Assembly: GCF_024158025.1 (NCBI RefSeq)
Contig: NZ_JAMZEL010000008.1
Span: 1 to 64,000, forward strand
Length of the DNA stretch: 64,000 nt
Direction of reading: 5' to 3'
Origin: Runella salmonicolor
GTDB lineage: Bacteria > Bacteroidota > Bacteroidia > Cytophagales > Spirosomataceae
Part shown: piece after piece, positions 36,876 through 44,865 of the stretch
Numbering within the stretch: position 1 is the first letter of the stretch
Layout of the letters: the number at the start of each line of letters is the position of its first letter
The notes under the pieces: generated by a model
What the model saw: only the letters and a program-made list of their open reading frames with translations
What the model was told of the DNA's origin: nothing
Database searches by the model: none
Program-made: the position numbers and the translations under genes

Positions 36876-38891
36876 TTATTTCTTCCGCTGTTTTACCAAG
36901 GTCATGATTTCATCCGAAGTACGAAATGTTTTTTCGCCTTTTTGAATTTTTGTACGAATAAACTTGGGCCTTTTTTTCGTTTCTTCAAAAATTTTGCTGA
37001 TGTATTCTCCTAAAAATGAGATGCCTAGCATGGTTAGTCCTCCAAAAAGAGTAATCAGAATAATAACCGTCGTGAAACCCTGAGGGGTATCGGGAGCAAA
37101 AAAGTATTTGGCCAATATTTGGTAGAAAATCCCCAGAATTGAACAGGCCGTAAGACTAAAGCCCGCGTAACTCATGAGTTCTAAAGGTGCAAAGCTGAAC
37201 GAGAAAATGGCTTTCTTGGCCCACCAAATATTTTTTCGCCAGTTGTTGGTCGATACGCCAAACATTCGCTCGGGGCGCACGTAGTCTACGCCCGTTTGCT
37301 TAAAACCAACCCACGCCCGCAGTCCGCGTAAAAACTGCTCGGTTTCGGGCAGGGCCACCAGCTCCTTAACCACTTTGCGGTCAATCATGGAGAAATCGCC
37401 CGCGTCGCGAGGAATGGGGATATAGCTGAGGTTTTGAAAAATTTTGTAAAAAGCTTTATAAAAAAAGTGGATATGAGGCTTCATTTCGCGTTGTACGCGC
37501 ACGCCGTACACCACATCGAAGCCATTTGACCACTTTTCATAAAAATGAGGAATCACTTCGGGAGGGTCTTGCAAATCGCCGTCCATCAATACAACGGCAT
37601 CGCCCGTTGAAATTTCCATACCGCTCAAAAAGGCCGATTGAGAGCCAAAATTCCGCGAGTGCGTGATGCCGATGACGTTGGAATCACGTTGGCAAATGGC
37701 GTTTATTACTTCGTCTTGATTGTCGGGCGAAGCATCATTGACAAAAATAATTTCGTACCGTACTTTAAGTTCATTGAAGGTTTTGACCAACCGCTCGTAC
37801 ATGAACGGAATCGCCTGGGCATCTTTGTAGCAGGCAATGATGGCCGTAATCACAGGATTAAGCTTTGGATTGGCAAAAGCGGGCAGAATCCGTTCTTCGT
37901 ATTGGTTTGCTTCCTGCCATTCTTTGTTCAATCTAAGCCCTTCGCTAAGGGAGGTGCGGGCTTTCCAACCCAAGTCTTTTTGGGCTTCGGTAGGGTCACC
38001 GTACCAATCTGATAAATCCCAGCCGCGATTGGGCATACTTCCCCAGACTGGTACATCCGTCTGACCAAAGGTCTGACGGGAGGTCTCGACCAGCTCGCGC
38101 ATGGTGGTTTTTTCACCCGTTGCGATGTTATAAGATTTGCCCGAAATGGTTGTATTTACCTTTAATGCCGCGTCCAAAAATGCTTCTACGCAATCATCGG
38201 CGTACACAAAATCGCGGCTTATATCGGGAGAAACCAGCGGTGGATAACCACCTTTGCGGGCTTCTTCAATCAAGCGGGGAATCAAGCGGTCGGGTTCTTC
38301 CCAAGCGCCGTAAATGGAATAAAGGCGCAGGTTGAGGGCTTTTCGTTGATGAACTTTGGCGTAAAACTCAATCAAATATGCCGCCGAGACCTTCGAAACG
38401 GCATAGTGACTGTTGGGTTTAACGGGGTCGGTTTCTTTAGGGGCCGCACAGTTGAACCCGTATTCAGAACTGCTTCCAGCGTGGATGTAAACCGTTTCGT
38501 CGGTGCAGTTTTCTAAGATATTGACCGTTCCGATGACGTTGGTCTCGTAGGTCAGATTGATGTTTTTTTGCTTGCTGTACGCGCCATAAGCGGCCAAATT
38601 GAAAATGGTTCTGGGCTTGTACTGCGTAAAAGTCTGCTCAACGGAGTTGTTTGATAAAATATCGCAATGAACGATATTCTCAAAGGGAATATCCAATAAT
38701 TTTAAGCGCCAAGCTTTGGTGGCGTCGTGGGTGAGGGCGTAGACATCCTTGCGAACTTTGAAAATGTCTTTGAAAAGATTGGCTCCGATAAAACCACTGG
38801 CTCCAAATACAAATATGGGCCCTTTAAGCTGAAGTATTTTTTCCTGATAAATCAAAACGAATGAGATTTTGGATGTTTGTAAAATAAACAC
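36876..38891 (-). CDS. Fused NAD-dependent epimerase (SDR) and GT2 polyprenyl-phosphate sugar transferase
   Basis: A 671-residue two-domain protein. Residues of about 24-330 are an extended SDR: GASGFIG (30-36), GSSSEYG (139-145), YAVSK (163-167, catalytic Tyr/Lys) and RDFVYADD. Residues of about 345-671 are a GT2 of the ArnC/DPM1/GtrB type: VNDASPDN, MDGDLQDPPE (436-445) and two membrane helices near 580-605 and 620-645, then a basic cytosolic tail. It would convert a nucleotide sugar and transfer it to polyprenyl phosphate. There is no ATG before the fold: the frame opens with GTG 38891, and TTG 38855 (residue 13) is the alternative. The gap to the coiled-coil gene is 9 bp. Confidence 0.85.
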   Translation of the reverse strand: MFILQTSKISFVLIYQEKILQLKGPIFVFGASGFIGANLFKDIFKVRKDVYALTHDATKAWRLKLLDIPFENIVHCDILSNNSVEQTFTQYKPRTIFNLAAYGAYSKQKNINLTYETNVIGTVNILENCTDETVYIHAGSSSEYGFNCAAPKETDPVKPNSHYAVSKVSAAYLIEFYAKVHQRKALNLRLYSIYGAWEEPDRLIPRLIEEARKGGYPPLVSPDISRDFVYADDCVEAFLDAALKVNTTISGKSYNIATGEKTTMRELVETSRQTFGQTDVPVWGSMPNRGWDLSDWYGDPTEAQKDLGWKARTSLSEGLRLNKEWQEANQYEERILPAFANPKLNPVITAIIACYKDAQAIPFMYERLVKTFNELKVRYEIIFVNDASPDNQDEVINAICQRDSNVIGITHSRNFGSQSAFLSGMEISTGDAVVLMDGDLQDPPEVIPHFYEKWSNGFDVVYGVRVQREMKPHIHFFYKAFYKIFQNLSYIPIPRDAGDFSMIDRKVVKELVALPETEQFLRGLRAWVGFKQTGVDYVRPERMFGVSTNNWRKNIWWAKKAIFSFSFAPLELMSYAGFSLTACSILGIFYQILAKYFFAPDTPQGFTTVIILITLFGGLTMLGISFLGEYISKIFEETKKRPKFIRTKIQKGEKTFRTSDEIMTLVKQRKK

Positions 38892-38900
38892 CCAAGGTTG

Positions 38901-39296
38901 CTAATTTCTATTTTGAAGAATGTTGATAATTACATCTAATTTGGTCTCGACATTCTCCATGCGTTGTTCCATCTTGTCTATGCGTTGCTCAATCTTGTCC
39001 ATGCGTTGTTCCATCTTGTCCATACGCAGGCCCAAGCCATCTATTTTGGAATTGAGTTCATTCAGTTTTTCTTCAAACTCGGTCTGTTTTTTGAGCAAAA
39101 ACTGAATATCATCACTATTTTGTTGAATACCTTTCAAACAAATCTTTATCGCTTCTTCCAAACGCTTGATTTGCAAAGATATACGTTCTATTTTGGCGGA
39201 GTGCTCTTCCAAAATAGCCGTATGCTCATCTTGCTTGATTGCAAATTCCGCGATTAAAAGCTCTAATTGCTCGATTCGTTGTCGGTCCGTCATCAT
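38901..39296 (-). CDS. Small coiled-coil protein with heptad repeats
   Basis: A 131-residue protein made almost entirely of coiled coil. Residues of about 85-130 repeat the heptad MDKMEQR / MDKIEQR / IDKMEQR / MENVETK, and the DNA here is a run of near-identical 21-bp units (38959-39030). No signal peptide, membrane segment or catalytic motif is seen. It lies between the transketolase N-half and the SDR-GT2 gene with short gaps, so it is probably cotranscribed. It may be a scaffold, but similar coiled-coil ORFs are widespread in Bacteroidota and no function should be assumed. Confidence 0.65.
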   Translation of the reverse strand: MMTDRQRIEQLELLIAEFAIKQDEHTAILEEHSAKIERISLQIKRLEEAIKICLKGIQQNSDDIQFLLKKQTEFEEKLNELNSKIDGLGLRMDKMEQRMDKIEQRIDKMEQRMENVETKLDVIINILQNRN

Positions 39297-39336
39297 AATT
39301 ATATAGAATCAGAGTTTGGCCAAAATTAAGCAAAAC

Positions 39337-40152
39337 CTAAGAAAAGTACGCATTTATTACATCGGCTTTTGCCGTTTCGTATTGGGCGTCGCTCATGGGT
39401 AGATAGTGCCATTCCATGCGGTTTTCCATGTACGAAACTCCTTTGCCTTTTATGGTATGGGCAATGATTATCTTGGGCAATCCGTTTTTGCGCAATCTGA
39501 CTTTTTCAATGGTTTCAATCAGTGCTTCAGGATTGTGGCCATCAGCCTCAAAAACGTCAAAACCAATGGCCTTCCATTTGGCTACGGTGGCGGTTTCTCC
39601 CAGTACATCTGTTGTATTACCAAAGCCCTGTAAGCCATTTTTATCCACCAGCACGACTAGGTTATCGAGTTGATTTTGAATCGCATAGTGGGCCGCTTCC
39701 CAGGTGGTACCTTCGTTGGTTTCGCCGTCTGACATCAGCACGAATGAGATTGCATCTTCTTCGGAAAGTTTGCTGGCGTGAGCCATGCCTGTTGCAATCG
39801 GTAAGCCATGCCCCAATGAGCCAGTAGCAAACGGAATACCAGCGTGTTTGTTGGGGGCAGGGTGAGCGGGAAGGGTAGTGCCATCCTGATAAAAAGTGTC
39901 CAATACTTCGTCAGAAATCTCTCCTAAATGATTGAGTGCCACGTACAAAGCCGCCGCTGCATGGCCTTTTGAAAGTAGGAAAGAGTCCTGCGGGCGTTTT
40001 TGTTGGATGAGAGCAGCAATCAATAAATCAATGCAGCTTAGAGAACAACCAATGTGCCCCGCGTTGGCTTTTTTGTAAAGGCCCAGTACCTTGAGGCGAA
40101 GCTCGCCGCTGAGCCGTTTGTAGTCAGTGATGATCGTTTGTGTTTCAACCAT
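39337..40152 (-). CDS. Transketolase N-terminal half (thiamine-diphosphate-binding subunit)
   Basis: A 271-residue protein matching the N-terminal transketolase domain. GHIGCSLSCIDLLIAAL, LLSKGHAAAALY (SKGH 61-64), GSLGHGLPIATG (111-122) and the TPP/metal motif SDGETNEG (141-148) ending at Asn 172 are all clear. With the C-half at 33797-34741 it should form an active heteromeric transketolase. Split transketolases occur in several bacteria and archaea, and inside glycan clusters they are thought to build unusual sugars. Its ATG shares one base with the stop codon of the GT39 gene. Confidence 0.92.
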   Translation of the reverse strand: MVETQTIITDYKRLSGELRLKVLGLYKKANAGHIGCSLSCIDLLIAALIQQKRPQDSFLLSKGHAAAALYVALNHLGEISDEVLDTFYQDGTTLPAHPAPNKHAGIPFATGSLGHGLPIATGMAHASKLSEEDAISFVLMSDGETNEGTTWEAAHYAIQNQLDNLVVLVDKNGLQGFGNTTDVLGETATVAKWKAIGFDVFEADGHNPEALIETIEKVRLRKNGLPKIIIAHTIKGKGVSYMENRMEWHYLPMSDAQYETAKADVINAYFS

Positions 40153-41918
40153 TAGTATCGTTTTCCTTTCAAGTCTGTTAATTCAATTAACTGCCCGGAG
40201 GCTTTTTTTAGGGAAATTTTATCCACATTTACCGTGTCTAACCGTTGCACAAAGATACCGTCTTTTGGTAAATACAAGTTAAAATATTGCGCATCGGTTA
40301 CTGAATGACGCATAAAAGTACGGTCCATGGGGTTGTCAAACACGTTAATTGGGGAAGCAATGAGGATTGTATCGCCTTTTTGATACAATTCGCGGGCTTT
40401 TTGGGCAGCAGTGTAGTGCGGGTTGGGCAAACGAGGCTCACTGCGATAATTATATTTGGGCGAAACATCGTCGTAGAAACTTTGAAGGGTACGTCCGACA
40501 AACATCGCCTGAATGACCAACACCGTTAATATTAAGTACTTAAACCAGTTTTTGCTTTCCAGCAGGTGCCATAAAGCCACACTTGCCAAAATAATGACGT
40601 ACGGAAACGAAAATCCCGAATAGCGTTGGGTTAAGCCATAGGTGTGTCCGCTGCGAGCGGCATTGAAAATCAAGAAAGCCGAGGGAATGATGGCGATAAT
40701 GATGAGAAACCAAATCAGATTTTTGTTTTTGAATGTTGTCTGATAAAATGCCAAAAAAAGCATCAGAATGGCGACCGAAGCGACCGAAAATCCGAGCTTA
40801 TGGTTGCTGTAAAATAAGGCACAACCTCCCATAACAACGGCAGCTCCTATGCTTATAATGGTTGATTTTTCTGGATTTTTTTGAGAATAACGAAAAGCCA
40901 CAATAAGCCCCAAACCCATCAAAATGGCCACAATCGCATTTTTTTTGCCTTCCAGCGTGCCTACCAGACTATTTGAATATATCCATAAATCGGTAAACAT
41001 CGGCAGGCTCTTATCGAATAGATTTTTAAACGTAGCGGGCAAAATAATGCCGTAAGGGTTATTATAGGGCCGATTGAGCGCACATTCTAAATACAATGCC
41101 GATTGATGATTGAGTGATCTCAGGGTCCAATCTCCGCCTCCCCAAATAATCCAAGCCGCCAAACCCGAAACGGCCAATGCACCGGCTCCAACCAAAGCTA
41201 CCCAAGTGCGCAGCCGACGAACCGTAATAAGGGCATACATTCCGTGGGCTAAGCAAACCGTTGCGGCCAGAAAATGAGAAAGAAAACTCAATCCAGCCAC
41301 CAATCCATAAAACAGAAACCAACGTGCCGAAGGTTTACGTTTTTCTTCGGCTTCGAGTGCACGTAGGAAGCAATAAGTGGCGAGTAATGTCAGAAAGAAA
41401 GTAAGCGAATAATTGCGTGCTTGTTGCGAATAAGTAATAAAAAAAGGCTCAATCGCCGCCAAGGCCGCCGCCGTAAGCGCCAATTTCGATGATTTTAAAA
41501 AATGATTGGTAAAAATAAAAATCAGCCACACCGTCAGAATGCTGAAAAGCACGGAAAGCAGGCGAGAGGTAAAATCTGAAACGCCCGTCAGGTTGAGCCA
41601 ATTGTGGAGCACAAGGTAATAAAATGGGCTATTGCCAATGTCGCTGCGGCGCATCGCCTCTAAGTATTCATCGAAGGTCTGTGGCTGCCAAAATTCTTGA
41701 TTGGTGAAAGTATACTTCGTTGGGTTAAAGATATCGTGTTGGTTACCGCCGTTTTGTACCATGCCTTGGCTTACCATCATCGTTGCTTTTTCGTCAAAAA
41801 AGATTCCGTGGGCATCCAATTTGTAGAGACGCAGACTCGCCGCAAGTATCAAAACGGCAACCAGCCCATAAGAGACGTACTTGGTTTGGAAAAGAGTGGA
41901 AGTTTGTGGCAAAGACAT
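40152..41918 (-). CDS. GT39-family (PMT-like) glycosyltransferase, ArnT-like
   Basis: A 588-residue GT-C protein with about 12 membrane segments and a short soluble C-terminal part. LDAHGIFFDEKATMMVSQG (about residues 35-51) places the catalytic Asp-Glu pair (42-43) in the first periplasmic loop, as in PMT_2/ArnT. It would take a sugar from polyprenyl phosphate and transfer it at the periplasmic face. ATG 41918 is used; the frame extends to a TTG at 41939. A TAAATTTG element at 41944-41937 could be its -7 box, but the -33 is poor. It heads the upstream half of the glycan system. Confidence 0.85.
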   Translation of the reverse strand: MSLPQTSTLFQTKYVSYGLVAVLILAASLRLYKLDAHGIFFDEKATMMVSQGMVQNGGNQHDIFNPTKYTFTNQEFWQPQTFDEYLEAMRRSDIGNSPFYYLVLHNWLNLTGVSDFTSRLLSVLFSILTVWLIFIFTNHFLKSSKLALTAAALAAIEPFFITYSQQARNYSLTFFLTLLATYCFLRALEAEEKRKPSARWFLFYGLVAGLSFLSHFLAATVCLAHGMYALITVRRLRTWVALVGAGALAVSGLAAWIIWGGGDWTLRSLNHQSALYLECALNRPYNNPYGIILPATFKNLFDKSLPMFTDLWIYSNSLVGTLEGKKNAIVAILMGLGLIVAFRYSQKNPEKSTIISIGAAVVMGGCALFYSNHKLGFSVASVAILMLFLAFYQTTFKNKNLIWFLIIIAIIPSAFLIFNAARSGHTYGLTQRYSGFSFPYVIILASVALWHLLESKNWFKYLILTVLVIQAMFVGRTLQSFYDDVSPKYNYRSEPRLPNPHYTAAQKARELYQKGDTILIASPINVFDNPMDRTFMRHSVTDAQYFNLYLPKDGIFVQRLDTVNVDKISLKKASGQLIELTDLKGKRY

Positions 41919-41944
41919 ATTTCGATTTTGTTGCCGCAAATTTA

Positions 41945-42348
41945 TTGAAAAAATAGTAGGATAATGTGTTTATAGCTTTCTTGCTTTTTACAAAAAAGTA
42001 CTTTTAAATAAAAAAACTATGGTTGAATGCGGGTGCGGTTGTTATATGTGCCTGTTTTATAAGCCATATTTTGGGTGATTATTGAAAAATTAATCCAACA
42101 AAAAGACGCACGGATTGTTGGCTTTGAAAATAAAATTAAAACCCAAATAAAAAACTGGAAATATAATCATCGGGCGCAGGAAGATTGGCAGTCGCGAACG
42201 GTAGATGAGGATTGGTTGAGAAAAATAATGATAGAACAATAGTAAAGGCAGCCAGATATACAGTAATTGTAAGTCAAACGTTTCTTTATACCATTAAGCA
42301 AAAATTTTAAAAACCATTCATTGGTTACCTTTTTCAATAGACATACTT
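41945..42348. other. 400-bp region without a convincing gene
   Basis: This divergent gap between the GT39 and GMC genes holds no recognisable gene, tRNA or strong hairpin. Two very small plus-strand frames can be read: a Cys-rich 19-codon frame at 42019-42078 (MVECGCGCYMCLF...), and a 55-codon frame from GTG 42075 to TAG 42242 (ending DEDWLRKIMIEQ), overlapping as GTGA. Neither has homology that I recognise, and the second may be a remnant of a longer gene. Promoters for both neighbours must lie here, but I see no good consensus. Confidence 0.5.
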
Positions 42349-44088
42349 ATGAGTTTTCAAATCAAAGAACAACCTATCGTTTATGATGTTTGCATCGTAG
42401 GCTCGGGTGCGGGAGGCGGGATGGCTGCCAAGGTTTTGGCAGAAGCAGGCGCTAAAGTCGCACTCATTGAGGCGGGACCTTGGTACGATCCTGCTGACCC
42501 TAAGTACATTACCCAGCTCAAGAATCCTTGGGAATCTCCCCGCCGTGGTGCAGGTAATCACCGTCCTTTTGGTGATTTCGACGCCGCTTGGGGAGGCTGG
42601 GAAATTGACGGGGAGCCCTATACCCGCAAGAGTGGTACGCAGTTTGACTGGTTCCGTTCGCGGATGCTAGGCGGCCGTACCAACCACTGGGGACGGATTT
42701 CGCTGCGTTTTGGTCCATTGGATTTTAAACGTAAAGATGTTGACGGACTTGGCGACAACTGGCCCATCGGCTACGATGATGTGAAGCCGTACTACGATAA
42801 AGTAGACCGATTGGTGGGCGTTTTTGGAAGTATTGAAAACATTGAGAATGAACCCGACGGCCTCTTTTTGCCTCCTCCCAAACCGCGTTTGCACGAGTTG
42901 ATGTTGAAGCAAGCGGGTAAGAAAGCAGGAATTCCCGTGATTCCGTCGCGCCTTTCTATTCTTACAAAACCCATCAATAAAGACCGGGGTGCGTGTTTTT
43001 ATTGCTCGCAGTGTAGCCGTGGATGTCAGGCGTATGCTGATTTCTCATCATCTTCGGTATTGGTAAAACCTGCCGTAAAAACGGGCAACGTCAAAGTATT
43101 TACCAACGCAATGGCTCGTGAGGTAATTACAAATCAGGATGGTAAAGCAACGGGGGTTTCGTACGTCGATAAAAATAATTTACAGGAATATACGGTTAAA
43201 GCGAAGATTGTAGTGCTGGCAGCAAGTGCCTGCGAATCAGCTCGTTTGTTGATGAACTCAAAGTCGTCGCGCCATACCAAAGGTCTTGGTAACTCAAGCG
43301 GTGTACTTGGTAAATACTTACACGATTCGACGGGTGCTAGTCGCAGTGCCTTTTTGCCCCACTTGGTAGATCGTAAGCGCTACAACGAAGATGGAGTAGG
43401 AGGTATGCACGTGTACACGCCTTGGTGGTTGAACGGCAAAAAACTTGATTTCCCTCGTGGGTATCACATCGAATACGGAGGCGGTATGGGGATGCCGGGC
43501 TATGGTTTTGGTTTTGGAATGGAGAATATCAACGGAAAATATCCTAACAAAGAAGGTAAGATTAAACCGGCAGGTGGATATGGACTTTCGTTGAAAGAAG
43601 ATTATCGTCATTTTTACGGAGCCAACTTCGGAATGGCAGGCCGTGGGGAGGCCATTGCGCGGGAGGATAACTTTTGCGAAATTGACCCTAACGTGGTTGA
43701 TAAGTACGGAATTCCAGTGTTGCGCTTCCAATACACTTGGTCCGAGCACGAGATTAAGCAAGCAAAACACATGCAAGATACGTTTGAAGAAATCATCGCA
43801 GCAATGGGCGGTATCGCAAACGGTCCTAAACCTGGTCCTGAATCAAACTACGGATTGGCCGCTCCTGGGCGGATTATTCACGAAGTAGGAACCACGCGGA
43901 TGGGAGATGATCCATCCAAATCTGTGACCAACCGTTACAGTCAGTTGCACGATGCAGACAACGTGTTTGTGGTGGATGCGGGAACCTTTGTTTCGCAGGC
44001 CGATAAAAACCCGACTTGGACCATTTTGGCCCTTTCGATGCGTGCCTCTGAGTACATTATTGACCAACGTAAAAAAGCGAATTTATAA
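42349..44088 (+). CDS. GMC family FAD-dependent oxidoreductase (sugar/alcohol dehydrogenase alpha subunit-like)
   Basis: A 579-residue GMC oxidoreductase. The FAD site is YDVCIVGSGAGGGMAAKVLAEAG near the N-terminus, and the C-terminal active-site region includes HEVGTTRMG and KNPTWTILALSMRASE. A Cys cluster C216-x2-C-x2-C-x3-C226 (CFYCSQCSRGC) is like the iron-sulfur motif of membrane FAD-glucose and glucoside 3-dehydrogenases. No signal peptide is present. The gamma/subunit-3-like partner follows directly (start 44176), and together they probably oxidise a sugar or sugar acid in the periplasm, the alpha subunit riding on the Tat signal of its partner. No cytochrome subunit is nearby. Confidence 0.88.
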   Translation: MSFQIKEQPIVYDVCIVGSGAGGGMAAKVLAEAGAKVALIEAGPWYDPADPKYITQLKNPWESPRRGAGNHRPFGDFDAAWGGWEIDGEPYTRKSGTQFDWFRSRMLGGRTNHWGRISLRFGPLDFKRKDVDGLGDNWPIGYDDVKPYYDKVDRLVGVFGSIENIENEPDGLFLPPPKPRLHELMLKQAGKKAGIPVIPSRLSILTKPINKDRGACFYCSQCSRGCQAYADFSSSSVLVKPAVKTGNVKVFTNAMAREVITNQDGKATGVSYVDKNNLQEYTVKAKIVVLAASACESARLLMNSKSSRHTKGLGNSSGVLGKYLHDSTGASRSAFLPHLVDRKRYNEDGVGGMHVYTPWWLNGKKLDFPRGYHIEYGGGMGMPGYGFGFGMENINGKYPNKEGKIKPAGGYGLSLKEDYRHFYGANFGMAGRGEAIAREDNFCEIDPNVVDKYGIPVLRFQYTWSEHEIKQAKHMQDTFEEIIAAMGGIANGPKPGPESNYGLAAPGRIIHEVGTTRMGDDPSKSVTNRYSQLHDADNVFVVDAGTFVSQADKNPTWTILALSMRASEYIIDQRKKANL

Positions 44089-44175
44089 TAAAGTGGTTTG
44101 TGATTGGAGATTCATAAAGAGTTGATTATCAACGTTTGTTTTTCTTCAATCACCCACTGCCAACCACTCAAAAAG

Positions 44176-44802
44176 ATGAAACGCAGAGATACATTAAAAG
44201 CCCTGTCGTTGGGAACCCTGACCGCCACGATTGCGGGTACAGAGGCCCACGCTGATGTTCCCAAGAAGGCCGTACCGCCTTCTTTGTCAGATTTTAAGAA
44301 TGGAAAAAGTGCGGCAGAATTGGCGCGGGATGCCAAAATTGCCGCCGAGAAGTTTTTTACGCTGCACGAACTACAGACGATTCGTGTGCTGGCCGATTTT
44401 ATCATCCCTGCCGATGGTCAATTTGGTGGCGCAACGGAAGCTAAAGTGGCGGAGTTTATTGAATTTATCGTAAAAGATATGCCCCAGCACCAAACGCCCA
44501 TGCGTGGAGGTTTGCTATGGCTGGATACTGCCTGTGTAAAACAATTTGGCAAAAAGTTTGTAGCCTGCCCCAAAGCGCAACAAATCCAAATGCTTGACCA
44601 AATTGCATATCCTGGACAGGCAAAGCCCGAGATGAGTCAAGGGGTCGCATTTTTTAACCTAATGCGCAATCTGACGGCTACGGGCTACTTTACTACGGAG
44701 GTAGGATTCAAGTACTTAGGCTACGTGGGCAACCGCCCCAATGCATGGGATGGCGTGCCTGAAGATGTGTTGAAGCAGTACGGATTAAGTTATGATTCAT
44801 AA
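44176..44802 (+). CDS. Gluconate 2-dehydrogenase subunit 3 family protein
   Basis: A 208-residue protein with a Tat-like leader MKRRDTLKALSLGTLTATIAG. The family region shows FTLHELQTIRVLADFIIPAD, and VGFKYLGYVGNRPNAWDG is the typical C-terminal segment. In gluconate and glucoside dehydrogenases this gamma subunit guides the FAD subunit through the Tat system and stabilises it. ATG 44176 is used; a TTG frame reaches 44104. It lies 87 bp after the GMC gene, and a terminator follows at 44831-44865, making a two-gene operon. Confidence 0.9.
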   Translation: MKRRDTLKALSLGTLTATIAGTEAHADVPKKAVPPSLSDFKNGKSAAELARDAKIAAEKFFTLHELQTIRVLADFIIPADGQFGGATEAKVAEFIEFIVKDMPQHQTPMRGGLLWLDTACVKQFGKKFVACPKAQQIQMLDQIAYPGQAKPEMSQGVAFFNLMRNLTATGYFTTEVGFKYLGYVGNRPNAWDGVPEDVLKQYGLSYDS

Positions 44803-44830
44803 TTAATTCAATCCTTTAATCGTAATTTTA

Positions 44831-44865
44831 AATAGCGGGCACAATTTTTGTCCCGCTATTTTGTT
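44831..44865 (+). terminator. Rho-independent terminator of the GMC operon
   Basis: AATAGCGGG (44831-44839) pairs with CCCGCTATT (44852-44860); the inner ACAA/TTGT extends the stem after one bulged C. TTGTT follows. Confidence 0.75.

Noticed and set aside
37638..38335. Several plus-strand frames over the SDR-GT2 gene
   Set aside because: They overlap a long frame with clear SDR and GT2 motifs and have no family features.
38959..39030. 21-bp repeats considered as CRISPR or VNTR array
   Set aside because: They are in-frame heptads of a coiled-coil protein with no spacers.
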